A DNA stretch of 7,450 nucleotides from Planctomycetota bacterium (GCA_003644265.1 QNBX01000193.1:1-7450), one strand, 5' to 3'; positions 1 through 7,142 are shown, counted from the first letter of the stretch. Notes: a model not told the origin generated them from the letters alone. A program made the numbers and translations.

Positions 1-163
1 CGCCCGCCTGGCCTGGGTCACGCACCCCAGCGCCGCCAGCGCCGACGCCCTCTCCACCGCGCTGCTCGTGCGCGGCCCGTCGCTGCCGCCGGACTACGAC
101 GCCCAGGGCGCCGTCATGACCACGGCCGACGCAGAGCCGCAGCCCTGGCCCAAGCCCCGCTGA
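1..163 (+). CDS. FAD:protein FMN transferase (ApbE family), C-terminal fragment
   Basis: The reading frame is open from base 2 to the TGA at 161-163; the 5' part lies outside the window. The visible 53 residues contain the stretch SAASADALSTALLV followed by RGP. This matches the C-terminal ADALSTAL-hG signature of ApbE proteins, where the Asp and Thr of this motif help bind the metal and the FAD pyrophosphate. ApbE enzymes transfer FMN from FAD onto a Thr or Ser of target proteins, usually exported or membrane redox proteins such as NqrB/C or RnfG/D subunits or FMN_bind-domain proteins. The tail after the motif is short, Pro-rich and without recognisable features. A four-helix membrane protein follows after 14 nt on the same strand and is probably co-transcribed, which would suit a membrane redox role. 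The family call rests on one motif in a fragment, so it is probable rather than certain. Confidence 0.72.
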   Translation, partial: ARLAWVTHPSAASADALSTALLVRGPSLPPDYDAQGAVMTTADAEPQPWPKPR

Positions 164-177
164 GCGTCCCACACGCC

Positions 178-750
178 ATGCACTACCTCTCGCGCCAGAA
201 GCTGCACCTCTCGTTCTTCCACCCGCTCATGAAGGGGCTGCTCACGCTGTACATCCTGAGCGTGGCCGGCGGCGTGTGGGTGGCCAGCCTCAAGTACAGC
301 GACCGCGCGGAGTTCTCGCCCGCCGGCGTGGAGCGCTACGTGCACGGCAGCGGCGAGGCCGGCGACGACGCCATCCTGGGCGACCCCTTCGCCGGCATGG
401 ACGCCAGCGTGGCCGTGGGCAAGAGCCGCCGCGAGCTGATCGACATCGTGCACCCGCACCTGTTCAGCGTGCCGCTGGTGCTGTTCATCCTGGGGCACCT
501 GCTGCACCTGACGCGCATCCCCGACTGGCTCAAGGGCGGCATCAACGGCGTGGCCTTCGTGTCGTTCGGCGCCACCTTCGGGCTGCCGTTCCTGGTGGTG
601 GAGCGAGCCACGCTGGCGCCGCTGCTGTACGTCTCCGGCTGCGCCATGCTGGTGAGCTTCGCGCTGCTGTGCGTGATCCCGCTGTGGGAGACCTGGTTCG
701 GGCGCCCCGGCAAGGGCTTCATGGCCGTCACGAGCGGCCCGCGCGACTGA
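178..750 (+). CDS. Four-helix integral membrane protein, possibly redox-linked
   Basis: A 190-residue protein with four predicted membrane helices at about residues 18-38, 93-111, 119-141 and 145-169. A polar segment of about 55 residues separates helices 1 and 2. Helix 2 is framed by histidines: HPH at 92-94 at its start, and H107 and H110 (GHLLH) at its end. H10 and H15 lie just before helix 1. H94 and H107 are 13 residues apart, the sort of spacing seen in b-type haem-binding helices, but no partner pair is visible in helices 3 or 4. From memory, the order 'K-L, helix, polar loop, H-x-H-L-F, LGHL' resembles a small uncharacterised proteobacterial family sometimes misannotated as elongation factor; I cannot verify this. 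The gene starts 14 nt after the ApbE-like stop without a clear Shine-Dalgarno, consistent with translational coupling. A role in membrane electron transfer with the flavinylation enzyme is inferred, not shown. Confidence 0.8.
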   Translation: MHYLSRQKLHLSFFHPLMKGLLTLYILSVAGGVWVASLKYSDRAEFSPAGVERYVHGSGEAGDDAILGDPFAGMDASVAVGKSRRELIDIVHPHLFSVPLVLFILGHLLHLTRIPDWLKGGINGVAFVSFGATFGLPFLVVERATLAPLLYVSGCAMLVSFALLCVIPLWETWFGRPGKGFMAVTSGPRD

Positions 751-829
751 GGGCGGCGCAGTGCATGACGAAGCTGTCACCCACGGCGCGCGCCGGGGCC
801 GTAGGATCGGGGCAGGCTCGGCCTCTCCC

Positions 830-834
830 GGGAG
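830..834 (+). promoter_or_regulatory. Ribosome binding site of the secreted-protein gene
   Basis: GGGAG lies 6 nt before the ATG at 841. It supports this ATG as the start, which also places a good signal peptide at the N terminus. The preceding gap (751-829) holds a 12-bp GC palindrome at 784-795 (CGGCGCGCGCCG) but no convincing promoter. Confidence 0.6.
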
Positions 835-840
835 TTCCCC

Positions 841-1695
841 ATGATCCGTTCCGTGATCCCCAGCAGGCTCTGGCTGATGACGGCCGCGCTGATGCTCAGC
901 CTCACCGCTGTGGCCCCGGCCCAGTCCGCACGCGTCAGCTACGACCTGGAGCAGGTCTGGCTGCTGCCCGACGTCAGCCACCCGTCAGCAGCGGCCCGGC
1001 AGCTGACCGGCCGCTTCGAGTGGACCTACACCATCGGCGACTTCGAGAACGGCAGCGGCGAGTTCAGCGCCATCAGCGTGCCGTGGTCCAGCTTCGGACT
1101 CCCGGACCTGGGCACGACGTTCGACCTCAACTCGATCGAGATCGTGCTGGAGGGCAGCATCCATGATCACGGGGTCGACGTGACCCTGTTCCTGGAGCCG
1201 CTGCTGGCCCCCGATCAGGCCTCCCCGGTCGATCTGGTCAACAGCAAGTTCGACATCGAGCAGGGCGGCATCAGCCACAAGGGGCACGTCATCAGCGGGA
1301 GCATCGTGCCCGACCTCAGCGCCAACCCGTGGCTGGATCTGGGCGAGGCGCTGGCCGGCAGCAACGGCCTGCCGCTGCTCTCGGGTCTGGGCAGCCTGGC
1401 CGCCAACGACCCGGTGAGCCTGGTGCTGACGAACGCCCTGGCGGACACCTCCGCCGGATTGGTGATCGGGGTCGACGCGCTGAACGCGCCCTTCAAGGGC
1501 GGCGTGCTGGTGCCCGACCCGCTGCTCATCCTGGCCGGCTTGCCCACGGGCCCCACCGGTGAGCTCAGCATCGACGCGACCTGGCCCGACGGCATCCCGT
1601 CCGGCTTCACGAGCTACTACCAGATCTGGATCGCGGACCCCGATGGGCCCAAGGGCTTCGCGGCCAGCAACGCGCTCTCCGCCACGACGCCCTGA
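841..1695 (+). CDS. Secreted protein of unknown function
   Basis: A 284-residue protein with a clear Sec signal peptide: basic start (MIRSVIPSR), hydrophobic core at about 11-25, and an AQSA cleavage site near residue 30. No Cys lipobox is present, so it should be released to the periplasm or outside the cell. The mature part has no enzyme motif I recognise. Residues ~55-95 (GRFEWTYTIGDFENGSGEFS) resemble beta-strand-rich segments in secreted proteins of the PEP-CTERM type ('GTFTYD...G'), but no C-terminal PEP-CTERM anchor exists. The middle is rich in Leu, Gly, Ala and Ser. The last ~35 residues (TSYYQIWIADPDGPKGFAAS then NALSATTP) look like the 'YQ-W--D--GP-GF--SNA' ending common in secreted planctomycete and myxobacterial proteins. 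It converges on the receiver-domain gene with 6 nt between stops. Coding is confident; function is unknown. Confidence 0.82.
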   Translation: MIRSVIPSRLWLMTAALMLSLTAVAPAQSARVSYDLEQVWLLPDVSHPSAAARQLTGRFEWTYTIGDFENGSGEFSAISVPWSSFGLPDLGTTFDLNSIEIVLEGSIHDHGVDVTLFLEPLLAPDQASPVDLVNSKFDIEQGGISHKGHVISGSIVPDLSANPWLDLGEALAGSNGLPLLSGLGSLAANDPVSLVLTNALADTSAGLVIGVDALNAPFKGGVLVPDPLLILAGLPTGPTGELSIDATWPDGIPSGFTSYYQIWIADPDGPKGFAASNALSATTP

Positions 1696-1701
1696 TACGA
1701 C

Positions 1702-2517
1702 TCAGTCGACGCCCGTCCACTGGTTCACGACCTCGTGCACGGCCTCGGCGCTCATGGGCTTGGTCATGAAGCCGTCCATGCCCACCTCGAGGCAGCGCCG
1801 GCGGTTGTCGTGGCCGGCCAGTGAGGTGCAGGCCACGATGGGCGTGCGCTGGCGCGTGCTCTCGCCGCGACGGATGGCGGCGGTGGCGCTCCAGCCGTCC
1901 ATGCCTGGCATCTGGCAGTCCATCAGGATCAGGTCGTAGAAGCCATCGCGGCTGGACACGACGGCCTGGCTGCCGTCCTCCGCCTCGTCGACGACGCAGC
2001 CCAGCTTGACGAGCAGGTGGCTGGCCACGCGGCGGTTGACCGGGTTGTCGTCCACGACCAGCACGCGCGGGCGCTGATCGAACGTCGCCACGGGCCGCAG
2101 CGAGACCACAAACCACCAGGTGCTGCCGTTGAGCGTGGAGCGGTGCGCGCCGACCTCCGCCGTGAAGCTGGCCAGCAGGCGGCGGAACAGGGCCGGAGTG
2201 AGGCCGCCGCTCTCTTCGGGATGCACCAGCGCCGCGCGGGTGGCGGGCGCCGCGTGATCGCGCACCTCGAAGCGCACGCGCCGGCTGGCCCCCTCGCGAC
2301 CGGAGGGCGTCAGGCTCAGGGAGACCCGTCCGTCGTCACCGGCGGCGGCGGCGTGCTCCAGCAGCAGCGCGAGCACCTGCACCAGGCGCGCGTCGTCGAG
2401 CTCCACCCGGGGCGGCACGCCCTTGGTGACCTTGGTCGTCAGGGTCATGTCCGGCTGGTTCTCGCGCGCTTGCGCCTCGACTGCCGCGACCAGGTCCGTC
2501 AGATCCCATTCGGCCAT
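1702..2517 (-). CDS. Degenerate histidine-kinase ATPase domain fused to a receiver domain
   Basis: A 271-residue soluble protein in two parts. Residues ~1-143 align by pattern with the end of a hybrid kinase: linker helix (WDLTDLVAAVEAQ), 'P--VELDDARLVQVL', then an HATPase_c fold. The catalytic boxes are lost. The N-box is ALLLEHAAAA, with His55 where the Mg-binding Asn is expected. The G1 box DxGxG reads DHAAPA (87-92), and the GTGLGL box reads GGLTPAL. There is no HisKA domain or phospho-accepting His. Residues ~150-268 are a well-conserved receiver: acidic pair D156-D157, phospho-acceptor D200 in LILMDCQMPGMDG, switch Thr231 and Lys253 (TKP). It should therefore accept phosphate from another kinase rather than phosphorylate itself. 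The start is fixed by GGAGGA 7 nt upstream. No partner kinase or output domain is encoded nearby. Confidence 0.85.
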   Translation of the reverse strand: MAEWDLTDLVAAVEAQARENQPDMTLTTKVTKGVPPRVELDDARLVQVLALLLEHAAAAGDDGRVSLSLTPSGREGASRRVRFEVRDHAAPATRAALVHPEESGGLTPALFRRLLASFTAEVGAHRSTLNGSTWWFVVSLRPVATFDQRPRVLVVDDNPVNRRVASHLLVKLGCVVDEAEDGSQAVVSSRDGFYDLILMDCQMPGMDGWSATAAIRRGESTRQRTPIVACTSLAGHDNRRRCLEVGMDGFMTKPMSAEAVHEVVNQWTGVD

Positions 2518-2524
2518 CTCCCGC

Positions 2525-2530
2525 TCCTCC
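2525..2530 (-). promoter_or_regulatory. Strong ribosome binding site of the receiver-domain gene
   Basis: On the minus strand GGAGGA stands 7 nt before the ATG at 2517. This near-perfect Shine-Dalgarno argues that the short form lacking HisKA is the real translated protein. Translations upstream of this start show no HisKA-like sequence in any minus-strand frame. Confidence 0.65.
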
Positions 2531-2840
2531 GTGTCCCGTGCGACCTGAACCTGCCCACCACGCCCTGGCTGCGAGGGGCCTCCAACCCAACGCAGCCGAG
2601 CGTGTCCCGGGTTCCCGTGCCCCCGGGCCTGACGCTGCTTGGTCCTCTTCGGCCGCCGCTCGGTCCGGGCTTGAGCTCAACTCGCCCGGGTCGTAAATCG
2701 ATGTGAGCCCATATGAGAAAGCCGCACGACACGCACGGATCCAAGCTGTGCTTGCAGGCCCGCTTCGGCGTGGGACGCGGGTGTGCCTCGCCGGCCACGC
2801 CCAGCAATGCCCTGCGCGAACGGGCTCAGCCGTAACGCAG

Positions 2841-2851
2841 CCCCCCCCCCC
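2841..2851. repeat. 11-base poly-C tract
   Basis: Eleven consecutive C residues in non-coding DNA between the receiver-domain gene and boxB. Such tracts slip during replication and can be phase-variable, but here it lies more than 300 bp upstream of the receiver-gene start and in no convincing ORF. It is also a typical place for sequencing error. Confidence 0.9.
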
Positions 2852-2941
2852 GGACAAGCACGGCGCAGGGGCGCCGTGGCAGGGAGCAGGAGCGGCGTCG
2901 AGTGAGAACGCGACGCTGTGGAGCACCCAGAGATAGAGCGT

Positions 2942-2980
2942 GCGTGGCGCGCGGCCGTGTCGTCCGACCGCGCGCCACGC
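2942..2980 (-). terminator. Perfect 13-bp inverted repeat, probable transcription end of boxCB
   Basis: GCGTGGCGCGCGG (2942-2954) and its exact reverse complement CCGCGCGCCACGC (2968-2980) are separated by 13 nt. The repeat sits 91 nt past the boxB stop, as read on the minus strand. The stem is almost all G-C and would be very stable. The sequence that follows on the minus strand (CGCTCTATCTCT) is only mildly T-rich, so it is not a classic intrinsic terminator. It may act as a terminator, a Rho-associated 3' end, or an RNA-stabilising hairpin. The symmetric stem could work in either direction. Confidence 0.6.
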
Positions 2981-3071
2981 GGGCTCGCCTGGGGAGCGCG
3001 CGCCGACGGGCCCGTCACCGCGGCGGCGCACCAGCGCGTCGGCTCGCCTTGCCGCCGCGCCGGCCCGTCGC

Positions 3072-4493
3072 TCAGAGCTTCACGTACTCGAAGTCGAAGG
3101 GGTTGCCGTTGATGCCCTTGGCCGGCGCCGCGATCCAGCCGGCGATCTTGCCCTGCTCGTGGCACGGCACCATCAGGCTCTGGACAAACTCGCGGTCGGA
3201 CTCGCTGGGCAGCCACTGGTCCTTGCCTGCCTGCCACTGCTCCTCGCTCAGCGGGTTGCCGTCGATGTCGAAGCGGCTGTTGGCGAAGGTGCCGATGTTG
3301 CGGTTGAAGCGGCGGTGCGGCAGGCGCAGCTCGACGTCCACGCCATGCTCGGTGAGGATCTTGTTCCAGTAGTTGATGCCCTTCTGGTTGTCGTCGATGT
3401 ACTCCTCGCGCAGCAGCTCGTTCATGGCGTTGCGCAGCGGCACCTGCTGGGTGACGAGCTTGCCGTTCTCCCAGGTGACCACGTCCTTGAAGGCGTCGAG
3501 GGCCGTGTGCTCGTCGTACTTGCGGACCTCCCAGGCGCGGCCCTTGAGCGAGCTGCCGAAGAAGTTGGCCGAGTTGCTGGAGACCTCGGCGCCGTACAGA
3601 TCATTGCTGCTGCTGCTCCAGAAGTGGATGTAGCGCTGGATGGTCTCCAGGTCGATGGCGCCGGCCTTGCGCACGTCGGCGGGGTCGCTGCCCACCTCCT
3701 TCATGACTTCGCAGGCGCGCTGGATGATGCGCCCCATGCCGGTCTGCCCCACGAACATGTGGTGCGCCTCTTCGGTCAGCATGAAGCGGCAGGTGCGCGC
3801 CAGCGGATCGAAGCCCGACTCGGCCAGGCTGAGCAGCTGGAACTTGCCGTCGCGGTCCGTGAACATCGTGAAGCAGAAGAAGTCGAGCCAGGTCTGGATG
3901 GGCTCGTTGAAGGTGCCCAGGATGCGCGGGTGGTCGGGGTTGCCGCTGCGGCGTTCGAGCAGCTCTTCGGCCTCCTCACGGCCGTCTTTGCCGAAGTACG
4001 TCTGCAGCAGGTAGACCATGGCCCACAGGTGCCGACCCTCTTCGACGTTGACCTGAAACAGGTTGCGCATGTCGTAGAGGCTGGGTGCGGTGTGCGCCAG
4101 CAGGCGTTGCTGCTCCACCGACGCCGGCTCGGTGTCGGCCTGCGTCACGATAATGCGACGCAGCCAGTTGCGGTACTCGCCGGGCACCTGCTGCCAGGCG
4201 TCCTCGCCCATGTGATCGCCAAACGGGATCTTGCGGTTCTTCTCGGGCTCGGCCAGGAAGATGCCCCAGCGGTAGTCGGGCATGGCCACGTGACCGAACT
4301 GCGCCCAACCCTCGGAGTCGACCGACACGGCCGTGCGCAGGTAGACCTGCTTGTCGTTGAACTCCGTCGGCCCCATCTCCTTCCACCACTCGATGTACTT
4401 GGGCAGCCAGTGCTCCAGCGCGCGCTGCAGACGCTTGTCGGTGTGCAACTCGACGTTGTTCGGGATCTTGCTCTCGTAGTCGATGGTGGCCAT
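3072..4493 (-). CDS. boxB: Benzoyl-CoA 2,3-epoxidase, oxygenase subunit BoxB
   Basis: A 473-residue cytosolic diiron oxygenase. With electrons from the flavin/iron-sulfur reductase BoxA it inserts one oxygen atom of O2 into benzoyl-CoA to give the 2,3-epoxide. The length equals that of characterised BoxB proteins (~475 aa). The sequence is strongly BoxB-like throughout, for example GWAQFGHVAMPDYRWGIF at 62-79. The carboxylate-bridged diiron site can be read: E122 (ADTEPAS), E152 and H155 (VEEGRHLW), D213 (FTDRDG), then E242 and H245 (EEAHHMF). These sit two positions after the ligands reported for the Azoarcus evansii enzyme, as I recall them. The ATG is supported by GGAG 7 nt upstream. It follows boxC on the same strand after 118 nt and is probably co-transcribed. 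No boxA is present here, so the reductase must be encoded elsewhere. Confidence 0.96.
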   Translation of the reverse strand: MATIDYESKIPNNVELHTDKRLQRALEHWLPKYIEWWKEMGPTEFNDKQVYLRTAVSVDSEGWAQFGHVAMPDYRWGIFLAEPEKNRKIPFGDHMGEDAWQQVPGEYRNWLRRIIVTQADTEPASVEQQRLLAHTAPSLYDMRNLFQVNVEEGRHLWAMVYLLQTYFGKDGREEAEELLERRSGNPDHPRILGTFNEPIQTWLDFFCFTMFTDRDGKFQLLSLAESGFDPLARTCRFMLTEEAHHMFVGQTGMGRIIQRACEVMKEVGSDPADVRKAGAIDLETIQRYIHFWSSSSNDLYGAEVSSNSANFFGSSLKGRAWEVRKYDEHTALDAFKDVVTWENGKLVTQQVPLRNAMNELLREEYIDDNQKGINYWNKILTEHGVDVELRLPHRRFNRNIGTFANSRFDIDGNPLSEEQWQAGKDQWLPSESDREFVQSLMVPCHEQGKIAGWIAAPAKGINGNPFDFEYVKL

Positions 4494-4500
4494 GGCGAGG

Positions 4501-4504
4501 CTCC
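4501..4504 (-). promoter_or_regulatory. Ribosome binding site of boxB
   Basis: On the minus strand GGAG stands 7 nt before the boxB ATG at 4493, inside the 118-nt boxC-boxB gap. It shows that boxB is initiated independently rather than by stop-start overlap with boxC. Confidence 0.55.
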
Positions 4505-4570
4505 GGGAAGACGGGTCGGGATTCGGATCGGGCGAGTCGAACGATCGGGTGCAGGCGGGGATGGGAGCAG

Positions 4571-4589
4571 CGCACGCCGCCGGTGTGCG
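4571..4589 (-). other. Small hairpin between boxC and boxB
   Basis: CGCAC (4571-4575) pairs with GTGCG (4585-4589), and the inner CC/GG pair extends the stem. On the minus-strand transcript one inner position is a mismatch. No T-run follows, so it is unlikely to terminate fully. It could partly stop transcription or set a boundary for mRNA decay, giving boxC and boxB different levels. Confidence 0.3.
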
Positions 4590-4611
4590 GCGCGGGCCGG
4601 AGCTCAGGCGA

Positions 4612-6288
4612 TCAGGTGCGGCTCCAGTTGAACTCGGGCCGGTTGGGGGTGCCGTAGCACTGCAGCGCGCCGCGCGGGCCCACAGCGTTGGGGCGCTGGA
4701 AGATCCAGTTCTGCCAGGCCGAGAGGCGCGCGAAGATCTTGGTCTCCATGGTCTCGGGGCCGGGGAAGCGCAGGTTGGCTTCCATGCCGGTGAGCGCGTC
4801 GGGCGAGAAGCAGGCGCGCTCCTCCAGGGCGATGCGCACGTCGTCGTCCCAGTCGATCAGGTCGGGGGCGACGGTGGCCAGACCCAGCTCGTCGGCGCGC
4901 TCGCCGTCGAAGGCCGCGCTCTCGGCCAGCAGCTCGTTGACGCGGGACGGGTCGCCCAGGAAGCGCGTGGCCAGGCGCGTGAGGCCGTTGCTCATGGGGT
5001 AGGCGCCGCCGCTCAGCGGTGACACGGCCAGGCTCACCGGCGCGTCGGGGTCGTTGAGCACGTAGGCGCGGTCGCAGGCCAGCGCCAGCTCGAGGAAGGT
5101 GCCGGCGAAGGCCGTGCCCTGGTCCACGATGGCGAAGGTGCTGCGCGCGGTCAGGTCGAGCCGGCGCAGCACGCGCGCGATGAACAGCCGCGTCTCGCGC
5201 ACGAACCAGTGCTCGGCGCCGCTCTGCAGCACGGCGTCGGCGGCCAGGGCCACGTCGCCGTCGCCCAGCACACGCAGGGTCAGGGTGCCGATCTCCAGCT
5301 CTTCGAGGCGCATGTGCAGCAGGGCGTCGTCGAGTTCGCGGAACAGGCGCAGCAGCCACCAAGCGGAGCCGGCGGCGTGGGCCTCGTCGGCCGTCTTGGG
5401 TCCGGCGTCAGCGGGCAGCGAGAGCGTGAAGCGCGCCAGGCGCGCGTCGCGCTCGATGTCGACCTTGAGCATCGAGTAGTGGAAACCCTCGTCGGTCCAG
5501 GTGGGCTCGATGCGCTCCAGCGTCACGCCCTGCCCGGCGGGCACGGCGGGGTTGGCGTCGGCCAGGCGCCGCGCGGACTCGGCGGTGACCTCGTCGAAGC
5601 GGCTCAGCGGCGCCACGGCGTCCACCAGGTCCCACTTCACGGCGCGCTTGCCCTTCACGCCCTCGGCGATGGTGCAGAAGATGTCGGCCAGGTCGCGGCG
5701 CACCATGCGCTTGTCGACCAGACGCGTCAGGCCGCCCGTGCCCGGCAGCACGCCCAGCAGCGGCAGCTCAGGAAAGGACACGGCGCTGTTGCGATCGTCC
5801 ACCAGCAGGATCTCGTCGGCGGCCAGGGCCAGCTCGTAGCCGCCGCCCGAGGCCGTGCCGTTGAGCGCCGCCAGCACCTTCAGGCCGCTCTGCGCGCTGG
5901 CCTCCTCCAGGTACAGCCGGGTCTCGTTGGTGAACTTGCAGAAGTTGACTTTGAAGGAGTGCGTCGACGTCCGCAGCATGAGGATGTTGGCGCCGGCGCA
6001 GAAGACCCGGTCGAGGCTGCCAGTGAGGACCAGGCAGCGCACCTCGGGGTGGCTGAAGCGCAGGAACTGCGTGGCCGCGGCCAGCTCGATGTCGACGCCC
6101 AGGTCGTAGCTGTTGAGCTTGAGCTGGTAGTCGTCGCGCAGCCCCTCGTGCTCTTGCACGTTCATGCGCAGGGTGGCCACGTCACCGTCGACGGAGAGCT
6201 GCCAGTGCACGAACTGCTCGGGCCGGCGGTCGAAGTCGTAGCGGGTCACGGGGGCGGCGGGCGCCTTCTCGGTCTCGGTAGCCGTCAC
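4612..6288 (-). CDS. boxC: 2,3-Epoxybenzoyl-CoA dihydrolase BoxC
   Basis: A 558-residue crotonase-superfamily enzyme that hydrolyses 2,3-epoxybenzoyl-CoA, opening the ring to 3,4-dehydroadipyl-CoA semialdehyde and formate. The N-terminal half is an active-type crotonase fold: LKLNSYDLGVDIEL (57-70), oxyanion-hole segment FCAGANILML (96-105), GTASGGGYELALAAD (144-158) and PELPLLGVLPGTGG (173-186). The C-terminal half is a second, diverged crotonase-like unit (about 335-445) followed by the family-typical ending with SAWQNWIFQRPNAVG. The start is uncertain. GTG at 6288 is preferred because GAGGA lies 8 nt upstream and the length fits the family (~550 aa). ATG at 6330 (572 aa) lacks a good Shine-Dalgarno, and TTG at 6357 (581 aa) falls inside the likely promoter. 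It is the first gene of the boxCB unit and divergent from boxR. Confidence 0.95.
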   Translation of the reverse strand: MTATETEKAPAAPVTRYDFDRRPEQFVHWQLSVDGDVATLRMNVQEHEGLRDDYQLKLNSYDLGVDIELAAATQFLRFSHPEVRCLVLTGSLDRVFCAGANILMLRTSTHSFKVNFCKFTNETRLYLEEASAQSGLKVLAALNGTASGGGYELALAADEILLVDDRNSAVSFPELPLLGVLPGTGGLTRLVDKRMVRRDLADIFCTIAEGVKGKRAVKWDLVDAVAPLSRFDEVTAESARRLADANPAVPAGQGVTLERIEPTWTDEGFHYSMLKVDIERDARLARFTLSLPADAGPKTADEAHAAGSAWWLLRLFRELDDALLHMRLEELEIGTLTLRVLGDGDVALAADAVLQSGAEHWFVRETRLFIARVLRRLDLTARSTFAIVDQGTAFAGTFLELALACDRAYVLNDPDAPVSLAVSPLSGGAYPMSNGLTRLATRFLGDPSRVNELLAESAAFDGERADELGLATVAPDLIDWDDDVRIALEERACFSPDALTGMEANLRFPGPETMETKIFARLSAWQNWIFQRPNAVGPRGALQCYGTPNRPEFNWSRT

Positions 6289-6296
6289 GGCGTCGG

Positions 6297-6301
6297 TCCT
6301 C
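6297..6301 (-). promoter_or_regulatory. Ribosome binding site favouring the GTG start of boxC
   Basis: On the minus strand GAGGA ends 8 nt before the GTG at 6286-6288. The alternative ATG at 6328-6330 has only a weak GCGAG nearby. The TTG at 6355-6357 has AGGA 7 nt upstream, but that AGGA overlaps the probable -10 element. Confidence 0.5.
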
Positions 6302-6356
6302 GTCGGGGTGGGTCTGGAGCGATCGATCATGCTCGCGCGACCCGGCCGAGGACGCA

Positions 6357-6368
6357 AGGATATTTCCT
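6357..6368. promoter_or_regulatory. AGGATATTTCCT palindrome, possible operator and boxC promoter element
   Basis: A 12-bp near-palindrome (10 of 12 positions symmetric) in the A/T-rich core between the divergent boxC and boxR genes. On the minus strand it overlaps TATAGG (6366-6371), the best candidate -10 for boxC, although no good -35 is visible at 17-18 nt. A transcript from there would begin near 6359 and leave about 70 nt of leader before the preferred GTG. A protein bound here would cover that promoter. Confidence 0.35.
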
Positions 6369-6395
6369 ATACATCGCACCACTAGGCAATATACT
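6368..6395 (+). promoter_or_regulatory. Predicted boxR promoter
   Basis: TATACA (6368-6373, 4 of 6 to the -35 consensus) and TATACT (6390-6395, 5 of 6 to TATAAT) are separated by 16 nt. The expected transcription start is at about 6401-6403, that is, at the boxR ATG itself. The -10 lies inside the GGCA-N6-TGCC element, which suggests that BoxR represses its own gene. Confidence 0.5.
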
Positions 6396-6398
6396 GCC
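6375..6398. promoter_or_regulatory. Predicted BoxR operator: three half-sites with 6-nt spacing
   Basis: The order is CGCA (6375-6378), N6, GGCA (6385-6388), N6, TGCC (6395-6398). The right-hand pair forms the 14-bp inverted repeat GGCAATATACTGCC. Operators of the related Azoarcus regulator BzdR are TGCA-N6-TGCA, which contain the same GCA-N6-TGC core; a TGCA also occurs at 6403-6406. The array lies between boxC and boxR and overlaps the predicted boxR -10. Assignment to BoxR is inferred from position, spacing and shared core. Confidence 0.45.
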
Positions 6399-6401
6399 GA
6401 T

Positions 6402-7142
<741 letters not shown>

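Larger units (their letters stand above)
2518..3071. other. 554-nt stretch without a recognisable gene
   Basis: This gap lies between the start of the receiver-domain gene and the end of boxB, both on the minus strand. Open frames across it give Arg-, Gly- and Pro-rich translations without domain features. It contains a less GC-rich patch around 2690-2725, which may hold the promoter of the receiver-domain gene, although no clean -35/-10 pair is visible. It also holds an 11-C tract at 2841-2851, a 13-bp inverted repeat at 2942-2980, and a 12-bp palindrome GACGGGCCCGTC at 3005-3016. A small RNA or long leader cannot be excluded. Confidence 0.6.

Noticed and set aside
276..1166. Open frame of 296 codons overlapping the membrane protein and the secreted protein
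   Set aside because: It is an Arg/Ala/Pro-rich out-of-frame translation spanning two real genes and the gap between them; a GC artefact.
1698..1708. CGACTCAGTCG palindrome at the convergent stops as a terminator
   Set aside because: The arms are separated by a single base, so a hairpin cannot form with a full stem, and no T-run follows.
2703..2936. 77-codon plus-strand ORF in the gene-free gap
   Set aside because: It runs through the poly-C tract, has no Shine-Dalgarno, and its translation has no recognisable feature. It is too weak to call.
2499..3031. Missing HisKA domain of the receiver-domain protein encoded in another minus frame (frameshifted gene)
   Set aside because: The minus-strand translations upstream of 2517 were inspected. 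They are Arg/Gly/Ala/Pro-rich with no H-box or coiled-coil pattern, so a simple frameshift does not explain the loss.
2940..4631. Long plus-strand open frame of 563 codons opposite boxB
   Set aside because: It is the antisense shadow of boxB. High GC content removes stops in this frame; the translation is Ala/Val/Leu/Gly-rich without domains, while boxB on the other strand is unmistakable.
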